The position numbers and the translations under genes were made by a program. The notes under the pieces were generated by a model. The model was given only the letters and a program-made list of their open reading frames with translations. It was not told the DNA's origin and made no database searches. From Artemia franciscana (taxonomy: Eukaryota > Arthropoda > Branchiopoda > Anostraca > Artemiidae): 64,000 nucleotides of DNA. Location of the stretch: positions 9,017,008-9,081,007 of the forward strand of contig NC_088881.1 in assembly GCF_032884065.1 (NCBI RefSeq), in the 5' to 3' direction. Positions 1 to 12,700 of this stretch are shown in pieces. Within the stretch, counting starts at the first letter, position 1. Every line of letters begins with the position of its first letter.

Positions 1-1317
1 AACAACGTTGGAGAAATTTTCTTTTTGGATGCGCCAGGACGTACTGGTAAAACGTTTGTGATAAAACTGATTCTGGCATCAATTTGATCAAAAAATGATA
101 TAGCGTTGGCAATTGTGTCGTCCGGAATAGCCGCAACATTGCTGCCTGGTGGAGGAACTGCTCATTCCGCTTTGAAATTGCCTCTCAATTTGCATTCTAC
201 AGAAACTCCCACGTGCAATATTTCCAAATCATCTGGGATGGGTAAAGTATTGCAGCAATGCAAACTTATTATTTGGGATGAGTGCACAATGGCACACAAA
301 AAATCGCTCGAGGCTCTGATCAATGCTTGAAAGATTTGAGAGGGAAGTCGAAACCCTTTGGCAAGACATTAATATTGCTTGCGGGAGATTTCAGGCAAAC
401 ATTACCTATAATACCTAGATCAACTCCTGCAGACGAAATGAATACTTGCCTGAAAAAATTCTAATTTATGGCACACGTAAAAATTTTAAAATTAACTACA
501 AATATGCGTGTCCGATTGCAAAACAATGACTCTGGTCAAACGTTTTCAGATCAATTGCTGGCAATTGGAAACGGAAAGCTCCCAGTAGACTCAATTTCAG
601 GACGTATACAACTACCTGCTGATTTCTGTAATTTAATGACGTCCAAAATGAATTGATTGAAATGTATTTCCGAATATTCTAGAAAATTATAAAAATAATA
701 AATGGCTAAGTGAAAGAGCGATTCTCGCACCCAAAAATATAGACATCCACGAAATCAACAATATTGTTTTGACCAAGATTCTAGACCAGGCAGTCCTTTA
801 CAAGTCAGTCGACACAGTTTTGGAACCAAATGAAGCGGTTAATTATCCATCTGAATTTTTAAATTCCATAGATCTTTCAGGGTTTCCACCACACGTGCTA
901 CAACTAAAAATAGGCGTACCAATAATACTTTTAAGAAATATCAACCCACCAAAGCTTTGCAATGGCACGCGACTTGCCGTAAAAAAAAACAATGGAAAAC
1001 CTAATAGAGGCCACAATCTTGACAGGGCCTTTTGAGGGTGAGGCTGTTCTTATTCCTCGCATTCCCATGATTCCAACGGATCTGCCTTTTCAATTTAAAA
1101 GATTGCAATTCCCAATTCGATTAGCATTTGTAATCACCATTAACAAAGCTCAAGGTCAATCATTAGAAAAATGTGGTATAGATCTTAATACTGATTGTTT
1201 TTCCCATGGACAATTGTACGTTGCATGTTCGAGGGTCGGTAAACCTGACAATCTATTTATATGCAGCGACAATTGGACAGCGAAGAATGTTGTATATTCG
1301 CAAGTTTTACGCAGTTA
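1..1317 (+). pseudogene. Helitron PIF1-like helicase, C-terminal part, decayed
   Basis: This is the helicase half of a Helitron Rep-helicase protein, which unwinds DNA during rolling-circle transposition. The window opens inside the gene. A Walker A motif (APGRTGKT) lies at about 31-54, Walker B (IIWDEC) at about 271-288, GDFRQ at about 385-400, ITINKAQGQS at about 1132-1162 and [12 protein letters not shown] near 1218-1250, all in the order of PIF1/RecD-like helicases. The text is spread over several frames, with an early stop near 86, so the copy is dead. A near-identical copy lies inverted on the minus strand at 6207-7575. The arginine in GRTGKT replaces the second glycine seen in that other copy. 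Confidence 0.9.
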
Positions 1318-1329
1318 ATTTGTATTGTA

Positions 1330-1882
1330 TCTATCTATCTATCTATCTATATAAAAACGAGTTGTGTGTATGCATGTTTGTTTGTTTGTAAAAAGAGCGT
1401 TTGCATATGACGTCATTATTAGTACATACGGCTTTGTATATGCACAGACAATGGGAAAGTCAAGAATGTTGTATATTCGCAATTTTTACGTAGTTTAACT
1501 CCTGCAGACGAAATGAATGCTTGCCTGAAAAATTCTAATTTATGGGCACACGTAAAAATATTAAAATTAACTACAAATATGCGTGTCCGATTGCAAAACG
1601 ATGACTCTGGTCAAACATTTTCAGATCAATTGCTGGCAATTGGAAACGGAAAGCTCCCAGTAGTGGGAAAGCCAAGAATGTTGTATATTCGCAATTTTTA
1701 CGTAGTTTGAAACACATATATAAATCTATTTATATTCACAGGTGGGACACAGGGACACAACTACAATGGCACGTAACTAATATGGCGCGTAACGACTTAC
1801 GCGCGCGGGGGGGGCTTGGGGGGGCGCGAAGCGCCCCACCAACTAGTTTTGGGGTGGCGCGAAGCGCCACCCCAACAGCTAG
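1330..1882 (+). mobile_element. Short non-autonomous Helitron with two terminator hairpins
   Basis: The 5' end is a TC-rich start within 1330-1350, followed by TATAAAAACGAGTTGTG, the usual arthropod Helitron head. The body (about 1497-1665) is a fragment of the same helicase gene (TPADEMNACLKNSNLWAHVK and following). The 3' end has two successive units of hairpin plus CTAG: GGGGCGCGAAGCGCCCC at 1821-1837 with CTAG at 1843-1846, then a 23-nt hairpin at 1851-1873 with CTAG at 1879-1882. A T and a (TA)n tract follow, as expected for insertion between A and T. It encodes no complete protein and would have needed helicase from elsewhere. Confidence 0.75.

Positions 1883-1913
<31 letters not shown>
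1883..1913. repeat. (TA)n between two Helitron 3' ends
   Basis: A short pure TA tract lies exactly between the + strand CTAG terminus at 1882 and the minus-strand terminus starting about 1914. The two Helitrons meet tail to tail here. Confidence 0.85.
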
Positions 1914-1916
<3 letters not shown>

Positions 1917-2057
1917 CTGTTGGGATGGCGCTTCGCGCCACCCTAACACCTAGTTGGTGGGGGCACTTCACGCAACCCCCCAAGCCCCTTCAAGTGCAAG
2001 TCGTTACGCGCCATATTAGTTACGCGCCATTGCAGTTGTGTCCCTGTGTTCCACCTG

Positions 2058-2238
<181 letters not shown>

Positions 2239-2435
2239 TAACTACGTAAAACTTGCAAATTTACAACATTCTTGGCTGTCCCATTGTCTGTGCATATAAA
2301 TAGATGGTCAGGTTTACCGACTCTTGAACATGCAACATATAATTGTCCTGGGAAAAATAATCTGAGTTCAGATCTATACCTCATTATTCTTATGATTGCC
2401 TTGAGCTTTGTTGATGGTGATTGCTAATCGAACAT

Positions 2436-2860
2436 TCCCTGTGTCCCTGTCGTCATTTATATATCCCCTTGTGCCCCCCGGCGTCCTGTTGTTGTTGTTT
2501 CCCTTTGTTCCGGTCGCCATTTGTGTCCCGGTGTCTCAGTCTGTAATTTCTTTTTGAGTGTCGCGGTCGTCATTTATATTCCCTGTGTCCTGGTGTCCCC
2601 GGTCGTCATTTTTGTCTCGGTCGTCATTTGTGTTTCCGGTCTCAAATTTCTCTTCGAGTGTCTGGTTGTCATTTATATTCCCTGTGTCCCGGTAGTCATT
2701 GTGTCCCGGTGCTTTGTTGATGGTGATTGCTAATCGAACATTCCTTGTGTCCCGGTCGCTTTCTCTTTGAGTGTCCGGTGATCATTTATATTCCCTATGT
2801 CCCGGTCGTCATTTGTGTCCCGATGTCCTGGTGTGTAATTTCGTCAATCAAAAAACATGA
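2436..2860 (-). repeat. Helitron minisatellite, GACCGGGACACA type
   Basis: Imperfect repeats built from GACGACCGGGACACA and GGGAATATAAATGACGACC (minus-strand reading), with unit spacing of roughly 30-45 bp. Part of a helicase motif (LAITINK text near 2400-2440 and again 2715-2740) interrupts the array. The same minisatellite recurs at 3130-3330, 3430-3500, 3610-3750, 32455-32620, 33305-33510, 33825-33970 and 34090-34325. Confidence 0.8.
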
Positions 2861-2942
2861 CGTCAGTCAACACACAAACATGATGTCACCTGACAGACAC
2901 ATCCACAGACAACTTATTTTTATATTTATAGATATATGTTTT

Positions 2943-3832
2943 TAACTACGTAAAATTTGCGAATATACAACATTCTTCGTTGTCCCATTGTCTGTGCATA
3001 CAAATAGATTGTCAGGTTTACCAACTCATGCAACATATAGTTGGTCCATGGGAAAACAATCCGTATTCAGATCTATACCTCATTATTCTAATGATTGCCC
3101 TTGAGCTTTGTTGATGTTGATTGCTATTGAACATTCCCTGTGTCCACGTCGTCATTTATATATCCCTCTTTGCCCCCGGCGTCCCCGTTTTAGTTGTGTC
3201 CCTGTGTCCTGGTCGTCATTTATATTCCCTGTGTTCCGGCTGTCATTTGTGTCCCGATCGTCATTCGTCATTCATATTCCCTCTGTCCCGGTCGTCATTT
3301 GTGTCCCGGTCTCCCGGTTTGTAATTTCATATACTTATATTGACGTCAAATGCAAACCCACAAACATGCATATGTACAATTTATTTTGATATATATATAG
3401 ATATAGTTTTTTCTTTTTAGTTTTAGTAGATAAGTTTTAGTTGTGTCCCTAAGTCCTGGTCGTCATTTATATTTCCTGTGTCCCGGTGTCATTTGTGTCC
3501 CACAAACATGCATATGTACAACTTAACCCACAAACATGCATATGTACAACTTATTTTGATATATATATATAGATATAGTTTTTTTTCTTTTTAGTTTTAG
3601 TAGATATAGTTTTAGTTGTGTCCCTGTGTCCTGGTCGTCATTTATATTCCCTGTGTCCCGGTTGTCATTTGTGTCCTGTCGTCATTCGTCATTCATATTC
3701 CCTCTGTCCCGGTCGTCATTTGTGTCCCGGTCTCCCGGTCTGTAATTTTTCATATACTTATATTGACGTCAAATGCAAACCCACAAACATGCATATGTAC
3801 AACTTATTTTGATATATATATAGATATAGTTT
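2943..3832 (-). mobile_element. Helitron-derived segment with repeated 5' ends
   Basis: A helicase tail fragment (2943-3140, minus) joins minisatellite text. A 5' end module then occurs several times: a block CACAAACATGCATATGTACA plus TTATTTTGATATATATAGAT lies at about 3355-3408, 3531-3580 and 3780-3832, with a shorter piece at 3499-3530. The block matches Helitron heads read on the minus strand. Either several truncated elements are nested here or one element underwent local tandem duplication. Confidence 0.55.
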
Positions 3833-4980
3833 TTTTTCTTTTTTTAATTTTATCTTTTCTTAGTTTTTTTTCTTTTTTAGTTTTTCTTTTTTTTAGTTTC
3901 TTGTATTTATTGATTTGTTTTCTTCAATTTGTCAATGTTCATTCTTACATTGACACTTGGAAAAACTTTACGTGCCAAACCATGCTGAAGCTTAACAATT
4001 TATAACAAACTAATATTTTGGGTATCTTTTTTAAGGTTCTCGAATTACTTTAATCTATTGTCAAAATATATTGAAATATTTGTGCAGTTCCAAGTTTTTT
4101 AAGTTTTTTAGCTTTTTTATAGTTTTTTTCTCTTTTTAGATTTTTACCTTCTTTATTTTTTAGGTTTTTTCTTTTTAGGTTTTTCCTTTTTTAATTTTTT
4201 CTTTTTTTCGATTTTTCTTGTTTTTCTTTTTAGGTTTTTTTTTGTTTTTTACCTTTTTCTTTTTCAGTTTTATTTTTTCAGTTGGTAATATCCTATCTTT
4301 TTCAATGTTTTTCAATTTATCAGGGTTCAATCTAACATTGACAGTTGGAAAAGTCTTCACGTGCCAAGCATGCTAAAGGTCAACAATTTATAATAAACCT
4401 AAAATTTAAGTATCTGTTTTAAGGTTTTCGAATTACTTTCATTCTTGTCAAAATATTTTGAAATATTTATGCAATTCCCAGTTTTTACATTTTTTTGCTT
4501 CAGTTTTCTTTTTTTTCTTTATTTTTCAGACGTAAATACATATCACCGAACTTTTGTTTTTTTAACTAAAATCTGGTAGGCATTGATGACCTTATCCCAG
4601 TCAAAATCCCAAACCCAATCATCGTCGCTATCATTTTCAGTTTTGATACGTTTTGACTCTCGCTGTCCAGGTTAATTTTCATCTAACTGCGTGGTTTTGC
4701 GTTCTTTAGCCTCAAGCCTTTGGCATTACTCTTTGAGCAGCTTCCTTGGCTGTTTCTTCTGCCATTTTAGGATTTGTTTACATTCTATCTTTTTCAATGT
4801 TTTTCATATTGTCAATTTTCATTCTAAAATTGACAGTTATAAAAATCTTCACGTGCCAAGCTTGATAAAGCTCAACAATTTATAATAAACCTCAAAATTT
4901 TAAGTACCTTTTTTAAGGTTTTTCAAATTACATTAATCTATTGTCAAAATATTTCGAAATATTTATGCAACACCCAGTTT
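3833..4980 (-). mobile_element. T-rich Helitron filler with three internal repeats
   Basis: T-rich DNA with runs of TTTTTCTTTTTAG. A block of about 150 bp starting near TTGTCAATGTTCATTCT recurs at about 3933-4085, 4298-4475 and 4785-4970, each copy containing ACGTGCCAA and ACAATTTATAA. Between the second and third copies (about 4545-4790) a minus-strand coding remnant matches the one at 32106-32380 (QRESK, IKTENDSDDDWVWD and INAYQILVKKTKVR text). No functional gene is present. Confidence 0.5.
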
Positions 4981-5018
4981 TTACAATTAACCCTCAACAC
5001 AAAAATACATACAACTTA

Positions 5019-5243
<225 letters not shown>

Positions 5244-6191
5244 AAGATGGGGCGCTTCGCGCCCCCCCCCCCAAGCCCCCCCGCGCGCATGCCCCCCAGT
5301 ATTAATATCTATACCACATTTTTATAATGATTGACCTTGAGCTTTGTTAATGGTGATTGCAAATACTAATCGAATTGGGAATTGCAATCTTTTAATTTGA
5401 AAAAGCAGATCCGTTGGAATCATGGGAATGCGAGGAATAAGAACAGCCTCACCCTCATAAGGCCTTGTCAAGATTGTGGCCTCTATTAGGTTTTCCATTG
5501 TTTTTTTTACGGCAAGTCGCGTGCCATTACAAAGCTTTGGTTGGTTGATATTTCTTAAAAGTATTATTGGTACGCCTATTTTTAGTTGTAGCACGTGTGG
5601 TGGAAACCCTGAAGGATCTATGGAATTTAAAAATCCAGATGGATAATTAACCGCTTCATTTGGTTCCAAAACTGTGTCGACTGGACTTGTAAAGGACTGC
5701 CTGGTCTCGAATCTTGGTCAAAACAATATTGTTGATTTCGTGGACGTCTATATTTTTGGGTGCGAGAAATCGCTCTTTCACTTAGCCATTTATTATTTTT
5801 ATAATTTTTTAGAATATTCGGAAATACTTTTTCAATCAATTCATTTTTGGACGTCACTAAATTACAAAAATCAGTAGGTAGTTGTATACCGTCCTGAAAT
5901 TGAGTCTACTGTTTGACCAGAGTCATCGTTTTGCAATCGGAAACGCATATTTGTAGTTAATTGTAATATTTTTACGTGTGCCCATAAATTAGAATTTTTT
6001 AGCAAATATTCATTTCGTCTGAAGGAGTTAACTACGTAAAAATTGCGAATATACAACATACTTGGGTTTCCCATTGTCTCTGCATATACAAAGCCGTATG
6101 TACTAATAATGACATCATATGCAAACGCTCTTTTAACAAACAAACAAACATGCATACACACAACTCGTTTTTATATAGATAGATAGATAAA
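5244..6191 (-). mobile_element. Non-autonomous Helitron carrying a helicase fragment
   Basis: The 5' end is at about 6191 on the minus strand (TC-rich head, then TATAAAAACGAGTTGTG). The 3' hairpin GGGGCGCTTCGCGCCCC lies at 5249-5265 beside (TA)n. Inside are helicase pieces at 5322-5669 (MEPNEAVNYPSGFLNS to INKAQGQSL) and about 5700-6010. It has the same plan as the + strand element at 1330-1882 but keeps more helicase. The terminal CTRR is not intact. Confidence 0.65.
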
Positions 6192-6206
6192 TAGACACAA
6201 TACAAA

Positions 6207-7575
6207 TTATCTGCGTAAAACTTGCGAATATACAACATTCTTCGCTGTCCAATTGTCGCTGCATATAAATAGATTGTCAGGTTTACCGACCCTCGAAAAT
6301 GCAACGTACAATTGTCCATGGGAAAAACAATCAGTATTAAGATCTATACCACATTTTTCTAATGATTGACCTTGAGCTTTGTTAATGGTGATTGCAAATG
6401 CTGATCGAATTGGGAATTGCAATCTTTTAAATTGAAAAGGCAGATCCGTTGGAATCATGGGAATACGAGGAATAAGAACAGCCTCACCCTCAAAAGGCCC
6501 TGTCAAGATTGTGGCCTCTATTAGGTTTTCCATTGTTTTTTTTTTACGGCAACTCGAGTGCCATTGCAAAGCTTTGGTGGGTTTATATTTCTTAAAAGTA
6601 TTATTGGTACGCCTATTTTTAGTTGTAGCACGTGTGGTGGAAACCCTGAAAGATCTATGAATTTAAAAATTCAGAGGGATAATTAACCGCTTCATTTGGT
6701 CCAAAACTGTGTCGACTGACTTGTAAAGGACTGCCTGGTCTTGAATCTTGGTCAAAACAATATTGTTGATTTCGTGGACGTCTATATTTTTGGGTGCGAG
6801 AATCGCTTTTTCACTTAGCCATTTATTATTTTTATAATTTTTTAGAATATTCGGAAATACTTTTTCAATCAATTCATTTTTGGACGTCACTAAATTACAG
6901 AAATCAGCAGGTAGTTGTATACGTCCTGAAATTGAGTCTACTGGGAGCTTTCCGTTTCCAATTGCCAGCAATTGATCTGAAAATGTTTGACCAGAGTCAT
7001 CGTTTTGCAATCGGACACGCATATTTGTAGTTAATTTTAATATTTTTACGTGTGCCCATAAATTAGAATTTTTCAGGCAAGCATTCATTTCGTCTGCAGG
7101 AGTTGATCTAGGTATTATAGGTAATGTTTGCCTGAAATCTCCCGCAAGCAATGTTAATGTTCTGCCAAAGGGTTTTGACTTCCCTCTCAAATCTTTCAAG
7201 CATTGATCAGAGCCTCGAGCGATTTTTTGTGTGCCATTGTGCACTCATCCCAAATAATAAGTTTGCATTGCTGCAATACTTTACCCATCCCAGATGATTT
7301 GGAAATATTGCACGTGGGAGTTTCTGTAGAATGTTAATTCAGCGGCAATTTCAAAGCGGAATGAGCAGTTCTTCCACCAGGTAGCAATGTTGCGGCTATT
7401 CCGGACGACGCAATTGCCAACGCTATATCATTTTTTGATCGAATTGATGCCAGAATCAGTTTTATAACAACGTTTTACCAGTACCTCCTGGCGCATCCAA
7501 AAAGAAATTTCTCCAACGTTGTTATCGACACAATGCTTTATCGTATCATAAATGTCTTTTTGTTCCGACGTTAAC
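6207..7575 (-). pseudogene. Helitron helicase domain of the Rep-helicase relic
   Basis: The longest helicase copy here. On the minus strand, SEQKDIYDTI and the Walker A APGGTGKT lie near 7570-7471. A 193-residue stretch (7244-6663) has AGDFRQTLPIIPRSTPADEM, and the C-terminal 6569-6207 has ITINKAQGQS and [16 protein letters not shown]. Frame changes and stops separate the pieces. It continues the Rep part at higher coordinates, so together they are one decayed autonomous-type Helitron gene. The helicase would act with Rep in strand displacement. Confidence 0.88.
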
Positions 7576-7798
7576 TTGGAAATGTTATTTTGTACATACG
7601 ACAATAGATCACTCGTACTGTAACTTTGCTCACGATCCAATTCTACACATGTCGAAAACAGCAGCGATACGGTTAGGTGAAGGCAATCCCAAATCCCGAA
7701 GAGGTTTGTTTGCGCATACGTACGCACAAATCTTCTATAATAACTAAAGTGTAGTTATAAAATTTCTGATGTAAAATCAAAAATCATATCTGACGTCT

Positions 7799-8450
7799 CT
7801 AACTGTTTTCAATGGAGTATATCTTCGGACATTTTGACTTATATTTTTCCCATAACTCTGTAGGAGCTGATGGAGAGCAAGTTGTTAAAATGATGCCAAA
7901 CAATGCACGAATTTGACTTGGGGTTGACGTTTCGCACGCGTCATTGATGCAGTTATCCCAGTGTTGGTCATTCTCCAATAAATTCAGAGCTTGGCATGCA
8001 CTACGGTAAGTGTCATGTATAGTACCGTTTACAGTTCTCAAATACTCAAAGGATGTCGGACCGGGTACATTCACCAAAAGCAGGCGTAGAAGAAGCATAC
8101 ATGTTGATTGGGGTGAACGGTGTAGAGTCTTCCTATCGTGGAATCTTTGAAGATGGAAGGTTGGCCGTCGACTGACTTACCCTGTTTTCGACGTTCAAAT
8201 ACTTTATTTTAGTATTCCACGTGTAATATGAAGGCACTTCAGTATACAGCAGTTTTTTTGCAAAAGAATCATTTTTGCAAAGCGAAAAAAAGCTGTTAAT
8301 GTTGTATCCGGTGGATTCAGGACTCTTTGCTGCACGTTGGTTTCCGTGAAATAAACACGTTGACCATTTTGTAAATGTACTGCTAAGTGAACAACAGCTG
8401 GACTACGTTCATGTATCGGAATATGAAAGAATTCGCCAAACAGCTTTATT
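7799..8450 (-). pseudogene. Helitron Rep-helicase middle region
   Basis: Minus-strand text typical of the linker between Rep and helicase in animal Helitrons. About 8098-7799 reads LLLVNVPGPTSFEYLRTVNG and TPSQIRALFGIILTTCSPSA. About 8420-8220 reads HERSPAVVHLAVHLQNGQRV and FTETNVQQRVLNPPDTTLT. The frames are not continuous. Its order relative to the neighbouring Rep and helicase pieces is the canonical one. Confidence 0.8.
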
Positions 8451-8659
8451 ACTGCTTATGTATCTTCCAGCCTGATATTGTACGATTTCGTCAAAATCTT
8501 TGATTTCGGGCTGCAAGCCAAAAACTGCCATGTCACTGCCTTTTTTGACGTATTTACATATGTATTTGATTGCCTTTACGGAGTTACAGTATTCAAAGTT
8601 TATGTGTGCATTTAATGTTTTTGATAATAATGGGGAATATGGAACAACCCACTGCTTAT

Positions 8660-9504
8660 CTACTTCGATGGTGGTACCGTTAGGCTTCTTATTATTGCTG
8701 TTTTACCGCCATCTTCAGTAGATCTTCTTCTATATTGTGGGTAACCATCATTGCCAGTAATTGTGTTTGATACTAAAAGTCGAGGATATTGCTTTGTGCA
8801 CCTTCCTTTGGCCATGTATGGTGAATTTTCGTTCTGTGCACCGCAAGGTCCATCTATCATATTTTTTTACAATAATATCATGTAACCCCTTATCGACATT
8901 TTTATCAGGTATTTCAGCGGAAATCACATCATCAATTTCGTTCGAAGTGATTTTTTATGTGGCCAGATTAGTATATGTGCGTGTGGCAAACCTCGTTTTT
9001 GCCATTCCACTGAGTACATCCAGCATCGCACTGACCCAAACACTTCAAGTTTTACTATGTAGTTTATCAGTGATTTCAACTTTTGCCGGAAGACACGGGC
9101 CGTAATGTCATGCCTATTAACCGCCGATTGTCCTTGAAGTAAAAGCTGCAGTTTTTATCAGGTATTTCAGCGGAAATCACATCATCAATTTCGTTCGAAG
9201 TGATTTTTTTATGTAGCCAGATTAGTATATGTGCGTGTGGCAAACCTCGTTTTTGCCATTCCACTGAGTACATCCAGCATCGCACTGACCCAAACACTTC
9301 AAGTTTTACTATGTAGTTTATCAGTGATTTCAACTTTTGCCGGAAGACACGGGCCGTAATGTCATGCCTATTAACCGCCGATTGTCCTTGAAGTAAAAGC
9401 TGCAGTATCTCGTCCCAAGATTGATTACATGTAAATGTAATAAATAAATCTGGACTACCATAGAGACGAACATACGCAATAGCATCTTGAGCATATTCAT
9501 GCAT
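8660..9504 (-). pseudogene. Helitron Rep (HUH) domain region
   Basis: Minus-strand 9504-9076 encodes the Helitron_like_N region: PDLFITFTCNQSWDEI, then a stretch ending VEWQKRGLPHAHILIWLHK. The PHAH segment supplies the HUH metal-binding histidines of the rolling-circle endonuclease. About 8860-8660 continues with MIDGPCGAQNENSPYMAKGR and NTITGNDGYPQYRRRSTEDG. An internal 253-bp tandem duplication (8898-9404) breaks the gene. The N-terminus runs toward the gap at 9583. Confidence 0.88.
8898..9404. repeat. 253-bp tandem duplication in the Helitron Rep gene
   Basis: TTTATCAGGTATTTCAGCGG starts at 8901 and again at 9154, and the two blocks are nearly identical through AAAGCTGCAG (ends 9150 and 9403). 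The spacing, 253 bp, is not a multiple of three, so the duplication itself disrupts the reading frame. It is very young or an assembly artefact. Confidence 0.9.
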
Positions 9505-9582
9505 ATGACGAAGGTAAAATTGTTAATCTTCCAACGTTTGTGGTATTACCGTCATTTATAACTGCATCTCGCAAATGAATGT

Positions 9583-9682
9583 NNNNNNNNNNNNNNNNNN
9601 NNNNNNNNNNNNNNNNNNNNNNNNNNNNNNNNNNNNNNNNNNNNNNNNNNNNNNNNNNNNNNNNNNNNNNNNNNNNNNNNNN
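9583..9682. other. 100-N scaffold gap
   Basis: Exactly 100 N. It separates the Helitron block from the recombinase-like/SET gene, so adjacency across it is only a scaffolding claim. Open frames drawn across it are artefacts. Confidence 1.
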
Positions 9683-9705
9683 TCAAAAAGAGGAGCCTGT
9701 GGTAA

Positions 9706-12700
9706 AAACCTAATGGAGACTTGTGTACCAAAGCAGAGGCAAAAGAAATCCATGAAAAAGCCAAGGATGAGCTTGAAGAGAGGGCGAGAGATAAATCCTA
9801 CTTCTCAACTTCAGAGCTAAAAGCTGCACTTCTAAAATCCAAAACACTCCATGCATTCAGCAGAGCCTTGACAGAGATGACCGGCGTATATTTTGACAAT
9901 AGAGATGTACGGGACTGTGCAATTCAAATCAATGAAGCCGAGCCAGCAGTTCCAACTGTCTCCGTTAGACACGAAACTCCTGTTGCTCCACCCTCAGACC
10001 CTGCGCCATCATTCTCGTCGATGCCAGAGAGAGATTGTTTCTCCAGCGAGCCTCTAATGGGGCCTTCTCGACCCCGTAAGAGGGTTCGATGGGCAGATAT
10101 TGAATCGAATCCCGAGGATAGTGACGTGGAGGGTGGTGTTTACGATTCATTCAATATTGAAGATTATAGAAGGCTGAAGGATGGCGTCAAAAATTTTATG
10201 GTTCCTGTCCTCGGGCGTTTGTCGAGAAATCAATTACTTGACGGTGACATACAAAACTTGACGGCCTACCTTTGCTTTCAGGTGTCGTTTATGTTTGGTC
10301 ATGGGCCTGGCGTTCCGGAAGCTATGACTATCGAGGAATTTCTGAATCGTCAGCTAGTGGAGGAGGAAGCAATGTACGTCATCCCTGTGGAAAACCACAA
10401 AAATGCAAGTTTAAAGTCTGCTGGCATAGCAATTAGCTTTGAGGAAAAGAAGATTTTTCTCAAGTACCTTAAATTTGCCCGTCCTGCTCTGCTCAAGACT
10501 GGTGAGCCTGTCCCAAATAACTTATTGCTATCAAAGAAGGGAAGGAAGCTGAAGAATGTGTCAAGAATAATGACCAGGTTTCTGCGGAAGATTTTCCCAA
10601 ATGGCATGAGGCGGGGGGTTAGGGTCCCGAACCAAACAACTGTCCGCCACTTTATAACGACTATAATTAGAAGAGCGACAAATAAAACTGAAGAAGAGCG
10701 CCAAATGATGGATGAATATGTTTGTGACTCAGGTAAGTTTCGCGCATTCTATATAATTTTCATAATTTAATTATCCTTATCAGCTGAGTTCACCACTTAA
10801 CATAGTCAAAAATTGATGATTAACTTATTGTAAATTTAATTGTTGGAACCAGCTAGCCCGAGGCCCCTAGCCACTCGTAATTCCTCCGGAACTGAATTAA
10901 CTTGCAGGGCTGTTTTTCGTTAGAATGTCTACCTCTAGTTTGTAATTAAATAAAAAAAAACTAGTTTTTTTAACTGAAAGTAAGGAGCGACATTAAAACT
11001 TAAAACGAACAGAAATTACTCCGTATATGAAATGGGTTGTCCCCTCTGCAATCCCTCACTCCTTGCGCTAAAGTTTTTAATTGTTTTAAAAAGTAGAATT
11101 GTGGCAAAGAGTCAAACTTTAGCGTAAAGAGCGAGGGATTGCGGTGGGGAAAACCCATTTCATATACGGAGTAATTTATGTTCGTTTTAAGTTTTATTGT
11201 CCCTCCTTACTTTTGAATTTCCTTTACATTGAATTTCAGCCCCTCCCTCAGGGATTGTGGGGGAGTAAGTCATTCCCAAAGACATAGTTTCTAATGTTTT
11301 CGAATATGCGGAACAAAATGACTATCTCAAAATTTTAATCCGTTGACTTTTGGAAAAAAATTAGCGTGGAAGGGGGCCTAGGTGCCCTCCAATTTTTTGA
11401 TCACTTAAAGAGGGCACTAGGACTTTTCATTTTCGTAAGAAAGAGCCCTGTTGCGACACTCTAAGACCATTTGGTTGATACGATGACCCCTGGAAAAAAA
11501 AACAAACAAATAAACACGCACCCGTGATTTGTCTTCTGGCAAAAAATACGAAATTCCACATTTTTTTAGATAGGAGCTTGAAATTTTTGCTATAGGGTTC
11601 TCTGATATGCCGAATGAGATGGTGTAAGATTCTATCTCGTAAAGATTCTATGACATTTAGGGGATGTTTCCCCCTTTTTTCCAAAATAAGGCAAATTTTC
11701 TCAGGCTCGTAACTTTTGATGACAAAGGCTAAATTAATTGAAACTTATATATTTAGAATTAGCGTGAAAATTCAATTCTTTTGATGTATCTTTTAGTTTC
11801 AAAATTCCCTTTTTTAGAGTTCCGTTTACTATTGAGCCGGGTCGCTCCTTATTACAGTTCGTTACCACAAACTGTTTGAAAAACTATATAAATGTCTATT
11901 TCCTCCTGAAGGATTTTCTTAACCATTCTGTCTTTTTCAGAAATAGCTTCAAAAAATAATTGCCAAGCCTATGATTTCAAGAGGATTGCCGCAAGCAGGA
12001 ATTTGCTGGAGAGTCTTTGTTCTGCTTCAGAAGCCAATGAAGATTCCAACGAAGAACAGGAGGAGTCAACGACCAAGAAAATGAAATTCATGGACGAGGC
12101 AACGAGGAAAAGGGTGGTCAATGACGTAAGTTTTTATATTTTCCATTCTGTAATATAGACTTCTTCAATAGTCTTATTTGACCCTTTTCTTACTTACTCC
12201 CTGATTTTCATTTGTCCCATTATATTCCGACTCCCCCGGTCAGCCTCCGTAGCAATCTCAACTTAATCTCCAATCAATGTTGTTACAAAAAGGTTTTGTA
12301 GAAGTTTTATCCCCTTTATTCTGGAACGCCTTTATATCAATTTGCGATTATTTATTTGCCAAAGTCCCCTTTTCCTCTTTTACCGTTTTTATTTTTGATT
12401 TATATTAATGTTCTTGTAATTTAATGGTCAAGCCTACTGACTTCCTCTTTATCTTTGATGATTTTGCCGTTTTAATTTCTTTTAAATGTTTGGCTTAATG
12501 TATTTTTACTGACATATCTAGCAAACTCGGCTCTATAGTGCTTCTGATAGTCTTTTGAAAATAAATATTATCTTATCTTTCAGGCTCTCAACTTAACTTA
12601 GTATTAATTGAACCTTTTCTATCTGTTTAGGCTCTCAACCGTGTTCTCTTAATACGTCCCCTAGATGTATCTGCTAACTTTAAAACGGCGAAACTTTCTC

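Noticed and set aside
9575-9820. Frames spanning the N gap (also 54275-54463 and 63033-63278)
   Set aside because: They translate unknown bases and are meaningless.
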